Source: Oscillospiraceae bacterium
GTDB lineage: Bacteria > Bacillota > Clostridia > Oscillospirales > CAG-272
Length of the DNA stretch: 51,535 nt
Reading direction: 5' to 3'
Assembly: GCA_015064085.1 (NCBI GenBank)
Contig: SVSX01000009.1
Span: 1 to 51,535 of the forward strand
Shown here: positions 24,080 to 33,053 of the stretch, in pieces
Layout: each line of letters starts with the position of its first letter
Numbering within the stretch: the first letter of the stretch is position 1
Made by a program: the position numbers and the translations under genes
Notes under the pieces: model-generated
Database searches by the model: none
Told to the model about the DNA's origin: nothing
The model's input: only the letters and a program-made list of their open reading frames with translations

Positions 24080-25918
24080 TCAGCCCTCTACCTTAGCGAG
24101 AAGCTTTTCCTTTACTGTTACCGTGAATGCGGTCTCCATAGACTTGTAATATTCCTCGTATCTCTCGGAGAAGAGCTCGGACTTAACTGTTACCTTCCAA
24201 GCGGGATTACCCTCGCCAATATAGTAGCCTACGACGTAAGTGCTGTCGTCAGCCTTGATAGGAGTCTTTGTGTAAGAGCCTGCGGTTGTGGTGTCAGCGT
24301 AGAGCCACTCGTCGAATGCGTCGAGCTGGAGAGTACCCTCGGTGTAGTCGTCTACCTTTGTATGACCTGTTGCACCCTTCTCGTCCGCGATCTTTTCGAA
24401 CTCCTCAATGCTGAGTGTCACGCCACCCAGGGCATCGATAGCCGCCTTAGCGTCAGCCTCTTTGGAGAAGAGCATATAAGCAACGTTTCTCGCGAGAGTC
24501 TCATCACGGTACTTGGGAGCGTTCATAATGTAAGCACTTGCTGTGAAGTATTCCTTATCCTTTGTAACGGTTGCGGAATCCTTGCCGTCGCCGTCGAGGA
24601 CCGAGAAGGTCTCATTTGCGACTCTTGCGTCATCAAATGCCCAGATCGAGAACTCGTCGTTCGCGATGTAGTATTTCTTTTCGGGGTTATATGTGGTCTT
24701 GTCTGTTGTAAGGCTGGAATAGCAGCTGTTTTCAACCTTTTCCATAGCCTCGGCAAATTCCTTTGTTACCTCCTTGCCGTAAAGGGTGTACTTTTCACCG
24801 TCTACGGTATAAGCAACAGAGGTCTCTTCCTTTTCCTCAGCGAGAGCTGCGAGAAGAGCATCTACCATAGCGGTCTTTATTGCCTTGCGTGTCTCCTCAT
24901 CGGGGATCTTTTCGGCATCAACGTTTATGGTAGCGTACTGAGTATCGTAATGAGACTCGGCTCTGTCCTTATAAACGATGTTCATAAATGCCTTTTGGTC
25001 GGTTGTAGCCTTGAGTGCCTCAACAAGAGACTTAGCCTCGTTGATCTTTTCGGTGTAAGCCGCGAGGACATCTGCCTCCTTAGCCTTGAGCTCATCTTCG
25101 GAATAGTCGCTTCCGAGGACCTCCTTGGCAACGTCCTCGTACTTAACGTTGATCGTGTAGTAGGAGTAGTCGACAAGCTGGAAGAGCTTGGGGTCTGCGT
25201 TGTACTTTGTGAGGATATCGCCGTCTGTTATACCGTTGAGAAGATCCTCCTGAACGGCGGCGGCAGCCTTCTCAGCAAGGAGAGAGAGCTCCATAGCGGC
25301 TCTTATATCCTTCTCCTTAACGCCTGCGCCGTAGACCGAAGCGATGTAGGAATCGGCGGTATATCCGACAAGCGTTGCGGAGGAGGTAAGTGTGTTCAGA
25401 GTGGAATCGATCTCAGCCATATCGTCATCGTCAAGCGTGATTTCTCTCTTTTCAGCCTCTTCGCAGTAAACGAGGAGCTGAGAAGCCTGATCGGCAGCAA
25501 GGTCCATAAAGTAATCGAACCAAGTACCCTCGTAAGAACCGAGTATGGAGGTCTCCATACCGCCCTTTGCGGGGTCGCCGAATACCTGATCCTTCAGCGA
25601 CGCGGAAGTGTCAAGGCTGAAGTAGCTGATATAGCTCTGATAGTTAGTCGTGAAGGACTGAACCTGAAGCTGGTAGAAATAAGACATCATATTGGAGGAT
25701 ATCTTGAAATTCTCCGAGCGAATGGGGTAGGTGTGTCTCTTAAGGACACCGTTTGAGGAAAGAACTCCGAGAACGCATACAGCCACCACAACTATAGCGA
25801 GTACAGCCGCGATGAGAGAAGCGAGCCAGGAGGGCATTCCTTTTTTCTTTGTTGGCTTAACAGAGTTAGCCATTTTCTTTTCGGCGTTCAACGCCCTTAT
25901 TCTGTTTGATTTTCCCAT
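24080..25918 (-). CDS. Membrane-anchored PrsA/SurA-like extracytoplasmic protein
   Basis: 612 residues. A basic cytoplasmic tail of about 28 residues precedes one membrane helix (about 29-54, WLASLIAAVLAIVVVAVCVLGVL), with no lipobox, followed by a long extracytoplasmic region of helices rich in Ala, Glu, Lys and Tyr. The segment starting SYFYQLQVQSF and the repeated EEAEKREITLDDDD-like helices resemble the N-terminal chaperone domain of SurA/PrsA foldases. The C-terminal stretch (FDEWLYADTTTAGSYTKTPI, STYVVGYYIG) resembles the end of a parvulin domain, but I see no complete parvulin core. A role in folding secreted proteins is an inference. Start 25918 has AAAGGTG upstream. It is a monocistronic unit with a terminator at 24041-24072. 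Confidence 0.65.
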   Translation of the reverse strand: MGKSNRIRALNAEKKMANSVKPTKKKGMPSWLASLIAAVLAIVVVAVCVLGVLSSNGVLKRHTYPIRSENFKISSNMMSYFYQLQVQSFTTNYQSYISYFSLDTSASLKDQVFGDPAKGGMETSILGSYEGTWFDYFMDLAADQASQLLVYCEEAEKREITLDDDDMAEIDSTLNTLTSSATLVGYTADSYIASVYGAGVKEKDIRAAMELSLLAEKAAAAVQEDLLNGITDGDILTKYNADPKLFQLVDYSYYTINVKYEDVAKEVLGSDYSEDELKAKEADVLAAYTEKINEAKSLVEALKATTDQKAFMNIVYKDRAESHYDTQYATINVDAEKIPDEETRKAIKTAMVDALLAALAEEKEETSVAYTVDGEKYTLYGKEVTKEFAEAMEKVENSCYSSLTTDKTTYNPEKKYYIANDEFSIWAFDDARVANETFSVLDGDGKDSATVTKDKEYFTASAYIMNAPKYRDETLARNVAYMLFSKEADAKAAIDALGGVTLSIEEFEKIADEKGATGHTKVDDYTEGTLQLDAFDEWLYADTTTAGSYTKTPIKADDSTYVVGYYIGEGNPAWKVTVKSELFSERYEEYYKSMETAFTVTVKEKLLAKVEG

Positions 25919-26069
25919 AGGATTTCACCTTTTATCCTTTATTTTTATATTGACAGCGCCCGATGGAGTCACCGAATGCCGTTGTTATACGGTATAAATA
26001 ATATTATAACTTTTTTGCGTGATGATTTCTTGAATAATATATGAACAAATTAGAAATTTAGTGAAGGTC

Positions 26070-27746
26070 TCAGAGATTCATTATTACGGGGAGGACCATC
26101 GGCTTTCTCTTTGTCTTTGAATAGAGGTATTTTGAGAGGTCGTCCTTGACGGCAGACTTGAGCTCGGTACGGTCAACTCTGTCTCTCTTTTCGAGGCATC
26201 TGTTGATAGCGTCGCAGGCTATCTGCCTTACCTCGTCCATCAGCTCCTCCGACTCTCTCACGTAAACGAAGCCTCTTGAGACTATGTCAGGACCGGAAAG
26301 CAGCAGCTTCGCGTCGGTATCCACCGAGGCGACCACAACGATAAGTCCGTCCTGAGAGAGGTGGCGTCGGTCGCGGAGGACGATGTTTCCGACGTCTCCG
26401 ACTCCGTATCCGTCCACAAGCACCTTGCCCGAGGGAACAGTACCCGCGAACCTTGCGCCCTTAGTGTCGATCTCAAGGACCTTGCCGATGTCGGGAATGA
26501 ATATTCTCGAGTCGTCAATGCCCATATCTCTCGCCAAAGCCTTGTTTGCGGCGAGATGGCGGTATTCGCCGTGGACAGGCATAAAGTATTTCGGTCTTGT
26601 CAGCGCTTGGAGCAGCTTCAGCTCCTCCTGACAAGCGTGACCCGACGCGTGTATCTCTACCATTGCGTCGTGGAAAACGCTGACGCCGTTTTTTGTGAGC
26701 TCGTTGATTATCCTTCCCACAAGCTTTTCGTTGCCGGGGATAGGAGAGGAGGAAAGGACAACAAGGTCGTTTCTTCCGAGAGTGATCTGGGAATGGTCGG
26801 CGAACGCCATTCTCGAGAGCGCAGACATAGGCTCACCCTGACTTCCCGTGGTGATAAGGGTTATCTCCTCGGGCTTGAAGCGCTTCAGCTCGTTGATATC
26901 CACGAGAACACCCTCGGGTACGGTCATATAACCGAGCTCGATAGCCGCCCCGATGATATTGAGCATACTGCGTCCCGTCACCGCCACACGTCTTCCGTGG
27001 GCGACGCTGGTGTTGATTATCTGCTGAACTCTGTGAACGTTTGACGAGAAGGTGGCAATAACTATCCTCTTGTCGGGATTTGCCGTAAAAATAGACTCAA
27101 GTGATCTTCCCACCACCTTTTCCGAGGGGGTAAAGCCTGTTCGCTCGGCGTTGGTCGACTCGCACATAAGGAGCAGGACGCCCTTCCGTCCAAGCTCACC
27201 GAAGCGGGTGAGATTCATCATCTCTCCGTCTATGGGGGTGATATCGAGCTTAAAGTCGCCCGAATGTATCACCGTTCCGAGGGGAGTGGTGATAGCCAGC
27301 GCGCAGGCGTCGGCAATAGAGTGGTTGACGTGAATGAATTCGACCGAGATCTCGCCAAGCTTGATAACATCTCCCGCATTTACGCAATTGAGCGAGGGAG
27401 CGTAGGGGAGCTGATGCTCCTCAAGCTTGTTTTTGATTATTCCGAGGGTCAGTCTTGTGCCGTATATCGGCGGATTTATCTGCCTTAGCAGATAGGGAAT
27501 AGCACCTATATGGTCCTCGTGACCGTGGGTGAGGACTATTCCTCTGATCTTGTCGCGGTTCAGCTCGAGATACGAGATATCGGGAATGACGAGATCAACG
27601 CCCAGCATATCCTCGTCGGGAAATCCGAGACCGCAATCGATAATGATGATATCCTCTCCGTATTCAAAGACGGTAAGATTTTTACCGATCTCGTTGATAC
27701 CGCCAAGAGGAATTATACGAATTTTTCCTTTTGGTTTTTTTGGCAT
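26070..27746 (-). CDS. rnj: Ribonuclease J
   Basis: 558 residues, normal length for RNase J, the metallo-beta-lactamase/beta-CASP nuclease that processes and degrades mRNA and matures 16S rRNA with endo- and 5'-exonuclease activity. Seen: LGGINEIGKNLTVFEYG near the N-terminus, the metal motif LTHGHEDHIGA (H74, H76, D78, H79), SGDFKLD, the beta-CASP motifs STNAERTG and MPVHGEYRHL, and the C-terminal FVYVRESEELMDE. Start 27746 has AGGAG close upstream; an ATG at 27779 adds eleven residues. A perfect promoter lies at 27859-27887. Confidence 0.95.
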   Translation of the reverse strand: MPKKPKGKIRIIPLGGINEIGKNLTVFEYGEDIIIIDCGLGFPDEDMLGVDLVIPDISYLELNRDKIRGIVLTHGHEDHIGAIPYLLRQINPPIYGTRLTLGIIKNKLEEHQLPYAPSLNCVNAGDVIKLGEISVEFIHVNHSIADACALAITTPLGTVIHSGDFKLDITPIDGEMMNLTRFGELGRKGVLLLMCESTNAERTGFTPSEKVVGRSLESIFTANPDKRIVIATFSSNVHRVQQIINTSVAHGRRVAVTGRSMLNIIGAAIELGYMTVPEGVLVDINELKRFKPEEITLITTGSQGEPMSALSRMAFADHSQITLGRNDLVVLSSSPIPGNEKLVGRIINELTKNGVSVFHDAMVEIHASGHACQEELKLLQALTRPKYFMPVHGEYRHLAANKALARDMGIDDSRIFIPDIGKVLEIDTKGARFAGTVPSGKVLVDGYGVGDVGNIVLRDRRHLSQDGLIVVVASVDTDAKLLLSGPDIVSRGFVYVRESEELMDEVRQIACDAINRCLEKRDRVDRTELKSAVKDDLSKYLYSKTKRKPMVLPVIMNL

Positions 27747-27858
27747 ATATTCTCCTGTTTTAAAATTATAAATAAGCACGAAAAAGCAGTCCCCTCCACA
27801 GCGCAGCTCCGCTCCCTGCGCGGTATCCGAGACGCATATTCAAATTTACCTAATGATC

Positions 27859-27887
27859 ATTATACTATAAATATTCTCTTTTGTCAA
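27859..27887 (-). promoter_or_regulatory. SigA-type promoter for RNase J
   Basis: On the minus strand: TTGACA (27882-27887), 17-bp spacer, TATAAT (27859-27864). Both hexamers are perfect. It starts immediately after the stop of the small membrane protein at 27891, leaving an mRNA leader of about 105 bases. Confidence 0.82.
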
Positions 27888-27890
27888 TAG

Positions 27891-28184
27891 TTAACTGCCG
27901 AAAAGAGATGACGCGAAGAGAATAAATATCAAAAAAGCCGCGCCGAAGAGAAATCCCCCGCAGAAAAAGGGGAAGCCCGAGCGAATCCGTTCCTTTTTGG
28001 CATATTTTTTTCTTTTTCTTGTAGGCTTATTTTCCGAGATAAGTCTGTTCGCCTCAAGCAGCATAGACTCGGTGTCAAAGGGCGCTTTCTCAAGGTCGGA
28101 GCGAAGCACGAAGTACGCCGTCTCAAAGGCGCTGCTTTTCTCGGGACGCAGGACGATCATCTGTCTTTGAACTCCTTTTATCAT
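27891..28184 (-). CDS. Small protein with one C-terminal membrane helix
   Basis: 97 residues: an N-terminal part with MIKGVQRQMIVLRPEKSS and AYFVLRSD, a helix with MLLEANRLISENK, a basic linker (RKRKKYAKKER) and one C-terminal hydrophobic helix (about 73-93). It is a tail-anchored layout with the soluble part inside the cell. I do not recognise a function. Start 28184 is chosen because AAGGAG lies six bases upstream; the open frame continues to 28295 without a ribosome site. It diverges from the AbrB-type gene. Confidence 0.7.
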   Translation of the reverse strand: MIKGVQRQMIVLRPEKSSAFETAYFVLRSDLEKAPFDTESMLLEANRLISENKPTRKRKKYAKKERIRSGFPFFCGGFLFGAAFLIFILFASSLFGS

Positions 28185-28332
28185 AAAATCTCCTTTCGAA
28201 ATTTCGAAATTCTTTGATGCTATTATTTGCCTTGAATGCGCCTTTCTAATCGTTTTTTTGCCATTCGAAACTAAAAAGCGGAAGGAAAAAACCACAATTT
28301 AAAAATAAAATCAAAAATTAACAAAATACCCC

Positions 28333-28361
28333 TTGACAAATTGGGGATATTTAAATATAAT
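28333..28361 (+). promoter_or_regulatory. SigA-type promoter for the AbrB-type regulator
   Basis: TTGACA (28333-28338), 17-bp spacer, TATAAT (28356-28361), about 100 bp before the ATG at 28464. Both hexamers are perfect. Confidence 0.8.
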
Positions 28362-28463
28362 ATACAATGTTCGACGGCGTGTTGTTTAAAGCGCTGAAAT
28401 GAGAGCAAATGCTCCATAAAGATACAAACTACAACAAATGAAGAGAAAAAAAGGAGAAAAACG

Positions 28464-28709
28464 ATGAAATCTACAGGTATTGTACGTAAGGTTGACGAAT
28501 TGGGACGTATTGTGTTGCCAATCGAGATACGCAAAGTTATGGGTATTAAGGAAAGAGATTCTTTGGAGATATTTACAGAGGCGGATCAGATAATCCTTCA
28601 GAAATATCAGCCTGCTTGCATCTTCTGCGATAATGTGGATAATATCGTATTTTTCAATGGCAAGCGCATCTGCGCATCCTGCGTTGAAAAGCTGAAGGAG
28701 CAGCTCTGA
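28464..28709 (+). CDS. AbrB-family transition-state regulator with C-terminal zinc knuckle
   Basis: 81 residues. The N-terminal 50 are a swapped-hairpin AbrB DNA-binding domain: STGIVRKVDELGRIVLPIEIRKVMGIKERD. The C-terminal 30 carry CIFC and CASC pairs, a small treble-clef or ribbon. Such regulators repress stationary-phase and sporulation genes in Bacillus; the targets here are unknown. GGAG lies about 8 bases upstream of the ATG. A strong promoter at 28333-28361 drives it and probably the isomerase gene 4 bp downstream. Confidence 0.85.
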   Translation: MKSTGIVRKVDELGRIVLPIEIRKVMGIKERDSLEIFTEADQIILQKYQPACIFCDNVDNIVFFNGKRICASCVEKLKEQL

Positions 28710-28713
28710 TCTC

Positions 28714-29601
28714 GTGAAGAGAATGTTTCTTTCTACGTCCAATATCCTCTTTGAGGACGATTATATCAATGATACCGAAGCAGCGTTCAGTCGCTGCTTT
28801 TCGGCTCTTTCTGAGGCGGGCTTTGAAAGAGTCGACATAAATTTCTGGGGACTTGCGAAGCCTTATGGCTGGATGCTCACCGATAGGTTTGAAAAGGTCA
28901 TATCCCATATAGGGGAGCTTTCCGAGAAATACCGCCTTCCGATACATCAGACCCACGGAAATACCTATACGGGTAAGCAGTGGGACGATCCCGATTATCC
29001 ATATCACGGCTTTATGGTCGAGTCTAATCTTAAAATAATAAAGGCGACGGCAGCCCTTGGGGGAAGCTGGGTGGTAATGCACCCGATGAATCTGCCCCAC
29101 GATCCGCTTTATGACCCGAAACGGGCAAAGGAGGCGGCAATAAAGGCACTCGCCCCCTATATTGAGGAGGCAAGAAAGTGCGGTGTGGGCATCGCTGTCG
29201 AGAATATGGTCGATTTCAGAGGAAACCGCCGCCGCTACTGCGGTGGGGATATCTATGAGCTTATCGACCTTGTGGACACGATAAACGATCCCTCGCTCGG
29301 TATCTGTCTCGACACTGGTCACGCCAATATCAGCGGAGCAGATCCCGCCGAGGCGATACGCGCCGTTGGAAAAAGGCTGAAGGCGACTCATATAAACGAT
29401 AACCACGCGGCGGACCGCGACGAGCATATTCTGCCCTATTTCGGCACTGTTGACTGGCAGAGCACAGTCAAGGCGCTGAAGGAGATCGGCTACGAGGGCG
29501 ACTTTGCCTACGAGGTAGCCTTTGACGGCTGTCCGAGAGAGGTCGGACGGGAGTTTGTGGAGTATTCCGCAAGGCTTGGCAGATATCTGCTTTCATTATA
29601 A
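28714..29601 (+). CDS. Sugar phosphate isomerase/epimerase-like TIM-barrel protein
   Basis: 295 residues of the AP-endonuclease family 2 / xylose isomerase-like barrel. Metal-site motifs: IHQTHGNTY, VVMHPMN, IAVENMVDF (Glu), CLDTGHANIS (Asp, His), THINDNHAADRDEHILP and a terminal AYEVAFDG (Glu). The family isomerises or epimerises sugars or sugar derivatives; the substrate is not determinable. The frame opens with GTG at 28714, with GGAG 13 bases upstream; the ATG three codons later (28723) is an alternative. It lies 4 bp after the AbrB gene. Confidence 0.82.
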   Translation: MKRMFLSTSNILFEDDYINDTEAAFSRCFSALSEAGFERVDINFWGLAKPYGWMLTDRFEKVISHIGELSEKYRLPIHQTHGNTYTGKQWDDPDYPYHGFMVESNLKIIKATAALGGSWVVMHPMNLPHDPLYDPKRAKEAAIKALAPYIEEARKCGVGIAVENMVDFRGNRRRYCGGDIYELIDLVDTINDPSLGICLDTGHANISGADPAEAIRAVGKRLKATHINDNHAADRDEHILPYFGTVDWQSTVKALKEIGYEGDFAYEVAFDGCPREVGREFVEYSARLGRYLLSL

Positions 29602-29608
29602 GACAAAT

Positions 29609-29657
29609 AAAAGGACAAAGAAATTTGGGTTGCCCCGAAGCTCTTTGCCCTTTTTTT
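29609..29657 (+). terminator. Rho-independent terminator
   Basis: AAAAGG-A-CAAAGA pairs with TCTTTG-C-CCTTTT around a 20-base loop, followed by a run of T. It closes the AbrB-isomerase operon. Confidence 0.7.
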
Positions 29658-29673
29658 ATAAAATAACGTGCGG

Positions 29674-30606
29674 CTATGCCTTTATGAATTCAAATATCTC
29701 AGAAAGATAGCTCTTCGGATCTGTGAGGTAGGAACGGGCGTGGCGGACTCCGTCAAAAATCACGAGCTTACAGCCCTTTCCCTTGGAGCGTGCCGTGTCG
29801 CAAAGCACCGCCGACATTTCGGTGGGAACGTATCTGTCAGCCCCGCCGTGTATCAGCAGTATCGGAAGCGAGGTGTTTTTAATTCCCCGCAGAGGTGAGT
29901 CGCCGAAAAAGGAAAAACCGCCGAGAAGCCTTGCCCAAAGGTCGGTAAAATAGACGGTGGGAAAGGGGGGGATCTTGTATTTCCTCACAAGATTGTGTCG
30001 GATTATATCTATTGCCGAGGTAAAGGGACAGTCGGCAATTACCCCCGCCACCGTTTTGGGCAGATCATTTCCGCAGGCAGTAAGCACCGTAGCGCCGCCC
30101 ATAGACACTCCGTAAAGAAAGATCGGGATATTCTCAAATCTTTTTGCGGCAAAATCACAGAAAAGTCGGCAGTCACGGCCCTCAAGGACTCCGAGTGTAA
30201 CGTATTTTCCCTCGCTTTTGCGATGGGAGCGTTGGTCAGGGAGGATAAGCGCGTAGCCCTTCCCGAGAAGAGCCGACGCTATCGGAGAAAAGTCGGCGCG
30301 CGCCGAGGAGTGGTAGCCGTGGTAGGCGAGGAAAACGCCTCGCGGCGCTCGATCGGGGAGAATAATTTCGGCGTGGAGCTTCAGACCGTCGAAGGATGTG
30401 AGGGTGATCTCTTCTCTCACAAGGCTCTCGAAGAAGACAAGTGAGTCTCTCATCACTCCGTCAAAGGGCTTGTATTTTTCAGCCTTTACCGTTTCTCCCA
30501 TGCCTTTTTTTCGACCGCAGGTGCGGATGAATACAATATACCCGAGGATGAGAAATATGAGAGTCAGCAATATGACGAGCGAAAATAAAAATATCAGCGG
30601 CTTCAT
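29674..30606 (-). CDS. Membrane-anchored alpha/beta hydrolase
   Basis: 310 residues. An N-terminal membrane helix (about 4-27) is followed by an alpha/beta-hydrolase domain: oxyanion region FLAYHGYHSSAR, nucleophile elbow YGVSMGGAT with the catalytic Ser, an Asp in LIHGGADRYVP and a His in FDGVRHARSY. ADFSPIASALLGKGYALILPDQRSHRKSEG matches esterase/peptidase-type BAAT/lid-less family members. The substrate is unknown; a lipid or acyl ester at the membrane is possible. The gene stands alone on the minus strand. Confidence 0.82.
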   Translation of the reverse strand: MKPLIFLFSLVILLTLIFLILGYIVFIRTCGRKKGMGETVKAEKYKPFDGVMRDSLVFFESLVREEITLTSFDGLKLHAEIILPDRAPRGVFLAYHGYHSSARADFSPIASALLGKGYALILPDQRSHRKSEGKYVTLGVLEGRDCRLFCDFAAKRFENIPIFLYGVSMGGATVLTACGNDLPKTVAGVIADCPFTSAIDIIRHNLVRKYKIPPFPTVYFTDLWARLLGGFSFFGDSPLRGIKNTSLPILLIHGGADRYVPTEMSAVLCDTARSKGKGCKLVIFDGVRHARSYLTDPKSYLSEIFEFIKA

Positions 30607-30688
30607 AAAAACTCCTTAAATCAAATATGATCATAGTATATTCAAATCAAAAAAAGCTATCCTAATATAAAAAAAGAGGTGGCGGAAT

Positions 30689-31270
30689 ATGAAAAAAAGC
30701 GGGTTTTACAGGGGATGCGGAAAGCGTGTATTTGACGTGAGCGCGGCATATATCCTATTGCTTTTTCTTTATATTCCAATGGCGATCATCGGGCTTTTGG
30801 TGACGCTTACCTCCCGCGGAGGGGCTATATTCAGACAAAAGCGGGTGGGCAAGGACGGCAGGGTCTTTATTCTTTATAAATTCCGTACAATGCGCAAGGG
30901 CGCTCCCGAGCTCTCCCACGCCGAGTTCAAGAATGCGTCGGAATATGTGACACCCCTTGGGCGATTCCTCAGAAGGACCAGCCTTGACGAGCTGCCTCAG
31001 CTTTTTAACGTGCTTAACGGTGATATGAGCCTTGTGGGGGCGCGGCCGCTGATCCTTAGTGAGACGAAAATGCACGACGAGCGGCGCGAGAAGGGGATAT
31101 ATCTTGACCGCCCGGGTATCACGGGACTCGCTCAGTCCGAGGGGCGTGACCTGCTCTCCGACTCGGAAAAGCTTGCGCTCGAGGTGAGATATCACGCCGA
31201 GATCGGCTTTCTTGAGGACGTGAGGATAATAGCCAGAACTCTCGGGCTTGACAAAGGGAGAAAAATGTAA
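30689..31270 (+). CDS. Undecaprenyl-phosphate sugar phosphotransferase (bacterial sugar transferase)
   Basis: 193 residues, a short single-domain form of the WcaJ/PglC type. One N-terminal membrane helix (about 17-38) and the conserved core: RQKRVGKDGRVFILYKFRTM, DELPQLFNVLNGDMSLVGARP and RPGITGLAQ. It moves a sugar-1-phosphate from a nucleotide sugar to undecaprenyl phosphate, the first step of a surface glycan. The GAGGTGG ribosome site precedes the ATG. It is not next to the polysaccharide control operon at 11-13.5 kb but could feed the same pathway. Confidence 0.88.
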   Translation: MKKSGFYRGCGKRVFDVSAAYILLLFLYIPMAIIGLLVTLTSRGGAIFRQKRVGKDGRVFILYKFRTMRKGAPELSHAEFKNASEYVTPLGRFLRRTSLDELPQLFNVLNGDMSLVGARPLILSETKMHDERREKGIYLDRPGITGLAQSEGRDLLSDSEKLALEVRYHAEIGFLEDVRIIARTLGLDKGRKM

Positions 31271-31316
31271 TATACTATCATCAGATAGCCGAGGTCGGCT
31301 TTGTTTGGAGATAGGT

Positions 31317-31703
31317 ATGAAAGATAGCTTTGACGAGAAGAAGAGAATGATACTCGCCTTCAGAAAATATTCAAGACTCGGGCTTTCAGCTCCGAGCCTT
31401 GATGCCTTTGACGCCTTCAGGCGTATCGAGGGGTGTTGCAGAAACAGACGTGAAGCTCACGAGCTTCTGGCGGTTTACGATACCCTCAGGTTTTTGCGCC
31501 TTACGGGCGAGACCGATGCCATAAAGGCGCTTTACGCAGTGTATTTTTACGGCTCGAGACGGCCTCTTCGGAAAAATGACGTGACAAACCGAGTGCAGCG
31601 CCACGCGTATGAGACCTCCTGTGATGCGAGAACGGTCTACAGGCGGCTGTCCTTCGCCTTTGGAATATACCGAAAAATGCTGTCGGATAACCTATTTGAC
31701 TGA
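31317..31703 (+). CDS. Small basic protein of unknown function
   Basis: 128 residues, about one fifth Arg/Lys, no membrane helix, start at 31317 with TTGGAGAT upstream (an open frame from 31248 lacks a site). The C-terminal 40 residues (THRV-like NRVQRHAYETSCDARTVYRRLSFAFG) have the spacing of a helix-turn-helix such as in phage ArpU or sigma region 4, which is a weak comparison. It lies 46 bp after the sugar transferase and overlaps the convergent gene by 12 bp. Confidence 0.55.
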   Translation: MKDSFDEKKRMILAFRKYSRLGLSAPSLDAFDAFRRIEGCCRNRREAHELLAVYDTLRFLRLTGETDAIKALYAVYFYGSRRPLRKNDVTNRVQRHAYETSCDARTVYRRLSFAFGIYRKMLSDNLFD

Positions 31704-32195
31704 TCCGTTCGAAAGAAGCTCGACGAGCTTTTGATCTTTCGAGATCCTTATGGCGTATTTTTCGCCGCACTCCTCGCATAAAATCAAATATGACTCCCTT
31801 GGGCAAAGGTCTACGCAGTAATTGAAGGACTTTCTGCCCTTCTTTTTTTCTGCGAGTATCTTCTTTGAGCTTTCACTCAGGGGTATAACCTCGCTGATAC
31901 CCGAAAGAGAGACTCTCGTGAGTGTGATGCGGGAGCGGCGCTTCAGCTCTGTTACCGTAAAGTCGAGCCCTCCCTCGTCATTTTCTATTACGGCGTATGA
32001 AAAGCTTTTGAAGACGTACCGTCCGAGAAGCATAAGCGAGAAGGCGAGAACGAGTATGGATATCATCTGCATAACGGGGCGGAGAGGGAGATTCGGCAGG
32101 GTCGAGAAATACATTGCCAGCGCACCGCCGAAAAACAGGACAAGGGCGAGATTTCTTCCGAGCTCGTTGGTCTTTTTTGGTTGGATTTCGTACAT
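31692..32195 (-). CDS. Two-helix membrane protein of unknown function
   Basis: 167 residues from ATG 32195 (AGGAAG upstream). Two membrane helices (about 15-32 and 41-60) are followed by a cytoplasmic domain of about 100 residues whose pattern (YAVIENDEGGLDFTV, RITLTRVSLSGISEVI, YLILCEECGEKYAIRIS) resembles PH-like domains of small bacterial membrane proteins. There is no catalytic motif. It converges with and overlaps the end of the preceding gene by 12 bp. Confidence 0.6.
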   Translation of the reverse strand: MYEIQPKKTNELGRNLALVLFFGGALAMYFSTLPNLPLRPVMQMISILVLAFSLMLLGRYVFKSFSYAVIENDEGGLDFTVTELKRRSRITLTRVSLSGISEVIPLSESSKKILAEKKKGRKSFNYCVDLCPRESYLILCEECGEKYAIRISKDQKLVELLSNGSVK

Positions 32196-32241
32196 TTTTT
32201 CTTCTTCCTTTGCGAAAAAAACAATTGTTAACAAAAAAGCG

Positions 32242-32270
32242 TTGAAATTTGGCGCTTTTGGTGTTATAAT
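32242..32270 (+). promoter_or_regulatory. SigA-type promoter for the pyridoxamine kinase operon
   Basis: TTGAAA (32242-32247), 17-bp spacer, TATAAT (32265-32270), about 40 bp before the ATG at 32308. Confidence 0.75.
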
Positions 32271-32307
32271 AACCTTTATACTATTATTATAACTTTAAGG
32301 AGCGATA

Positions 32308-33051
32308 ATGTCAAGAGTTAGCAGGGGATTTAAAATACTTGGTTGGCTTATAAAATTTCTCTTTGTGATGCTGATAGCGGCGATATGCGGATTTTTGCTT
32401 TGGAGAATATTCTCCTCCTCGTCGCCCGACAGTATGGAGGCGCTGTCTGTCAACGAAAGCGTGGTCGAGGCGTATGAAAACGACGGAGAGCTCTATCTCT
32501 TCCGCCAGGAGCAGGCGAGTATCACGAGAGCGGAAAGCAACGCGGGATATTTTTCGGTCACGAGGGCCGCGTTTATTCCCGAGGCTAATCAGATACAGGT
32601 GGTGCTAAGATATAACAACAGTACCATAAAGCATCTTGTGGAGGATTACTCCCTTGAGACAATACCCGAGAGGAGCGAGGATCTTTACGACGTCAGCCTC
32701 TTCTTCTCGGTCGATCTTACCCCCGAGAATACCGAGGATAACGCAACGGTCTCCGAGGGGGCGACACGTACCTTCCGCTGTTCCTCGCGCCTTGTGAGAC
32801 GTGACGAAAAAAATCTTTATAATTACAGAATGTTCGTCTTTGACCTTGACGAGTGCGGTGAGGATCTCGCGGCTCTTCTTGAGAGCGGACATCTTCTGGC
32901 GGTCTATGCCGACGTATATTACGTAGAGGATATGGATCTTGACGAAAAGGCTTACGGAACTCTCTGTCTTTACGATTACCTGACTGAGACCGAGGAACTG
33001 AAGCTGAGCTCGGACGATATAAAAGCTATAAAAGAGAGAAAATACGACTGA
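32308..33051 (+). CDS. Membrane-anchored protein of unknown function
   Basis: 247 residues: a basic N-terminus, one membrane helix (about 12-33), then an acidic extracytoplasmic domain of about 210 residues rich in beta strands and aromatic residues (FSVTRAAFIPEANQIQVVLRY, YNYRMFVFDLDE). There is one Cys pair candidate (FRCSS, DECGED). No family recognised. It is the first gene of an operon; pyridoxamine kinase starts 3 bp after its stop. The proximity may simply be transcriptional. Confidence 0.6.
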   Translation: MSRVSRGFKILGWLIKFLFVMLIAAICGFLLWRIFSSSSPDSMEALSVNESVVEAYENDGELYLFRQEQASITRAESNAGYFSVTRAAFIPEANQIQVVLRYNNSTIKHLVEDYSLETIPERSEDLYDVSLFFSVDLTPENTEDNATVSEGATRTFRCSSRLVRRDEKNLYNYRMFVFDLDECGEDLAALLESGHLLAVYADVYYVEDMDLDEKAYGTLCLYDYLTETEELKLSSDDIKAIKERKYD

Positions 33052-33053
33052 AT

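Noticed and set aside
24044..25756. A 570-codon open frame on the plus strand.
   Set aside because: Antisense to the PrsA/SurA-like gene, no ribosome site and no domain pattern; again an effect of codon bias.
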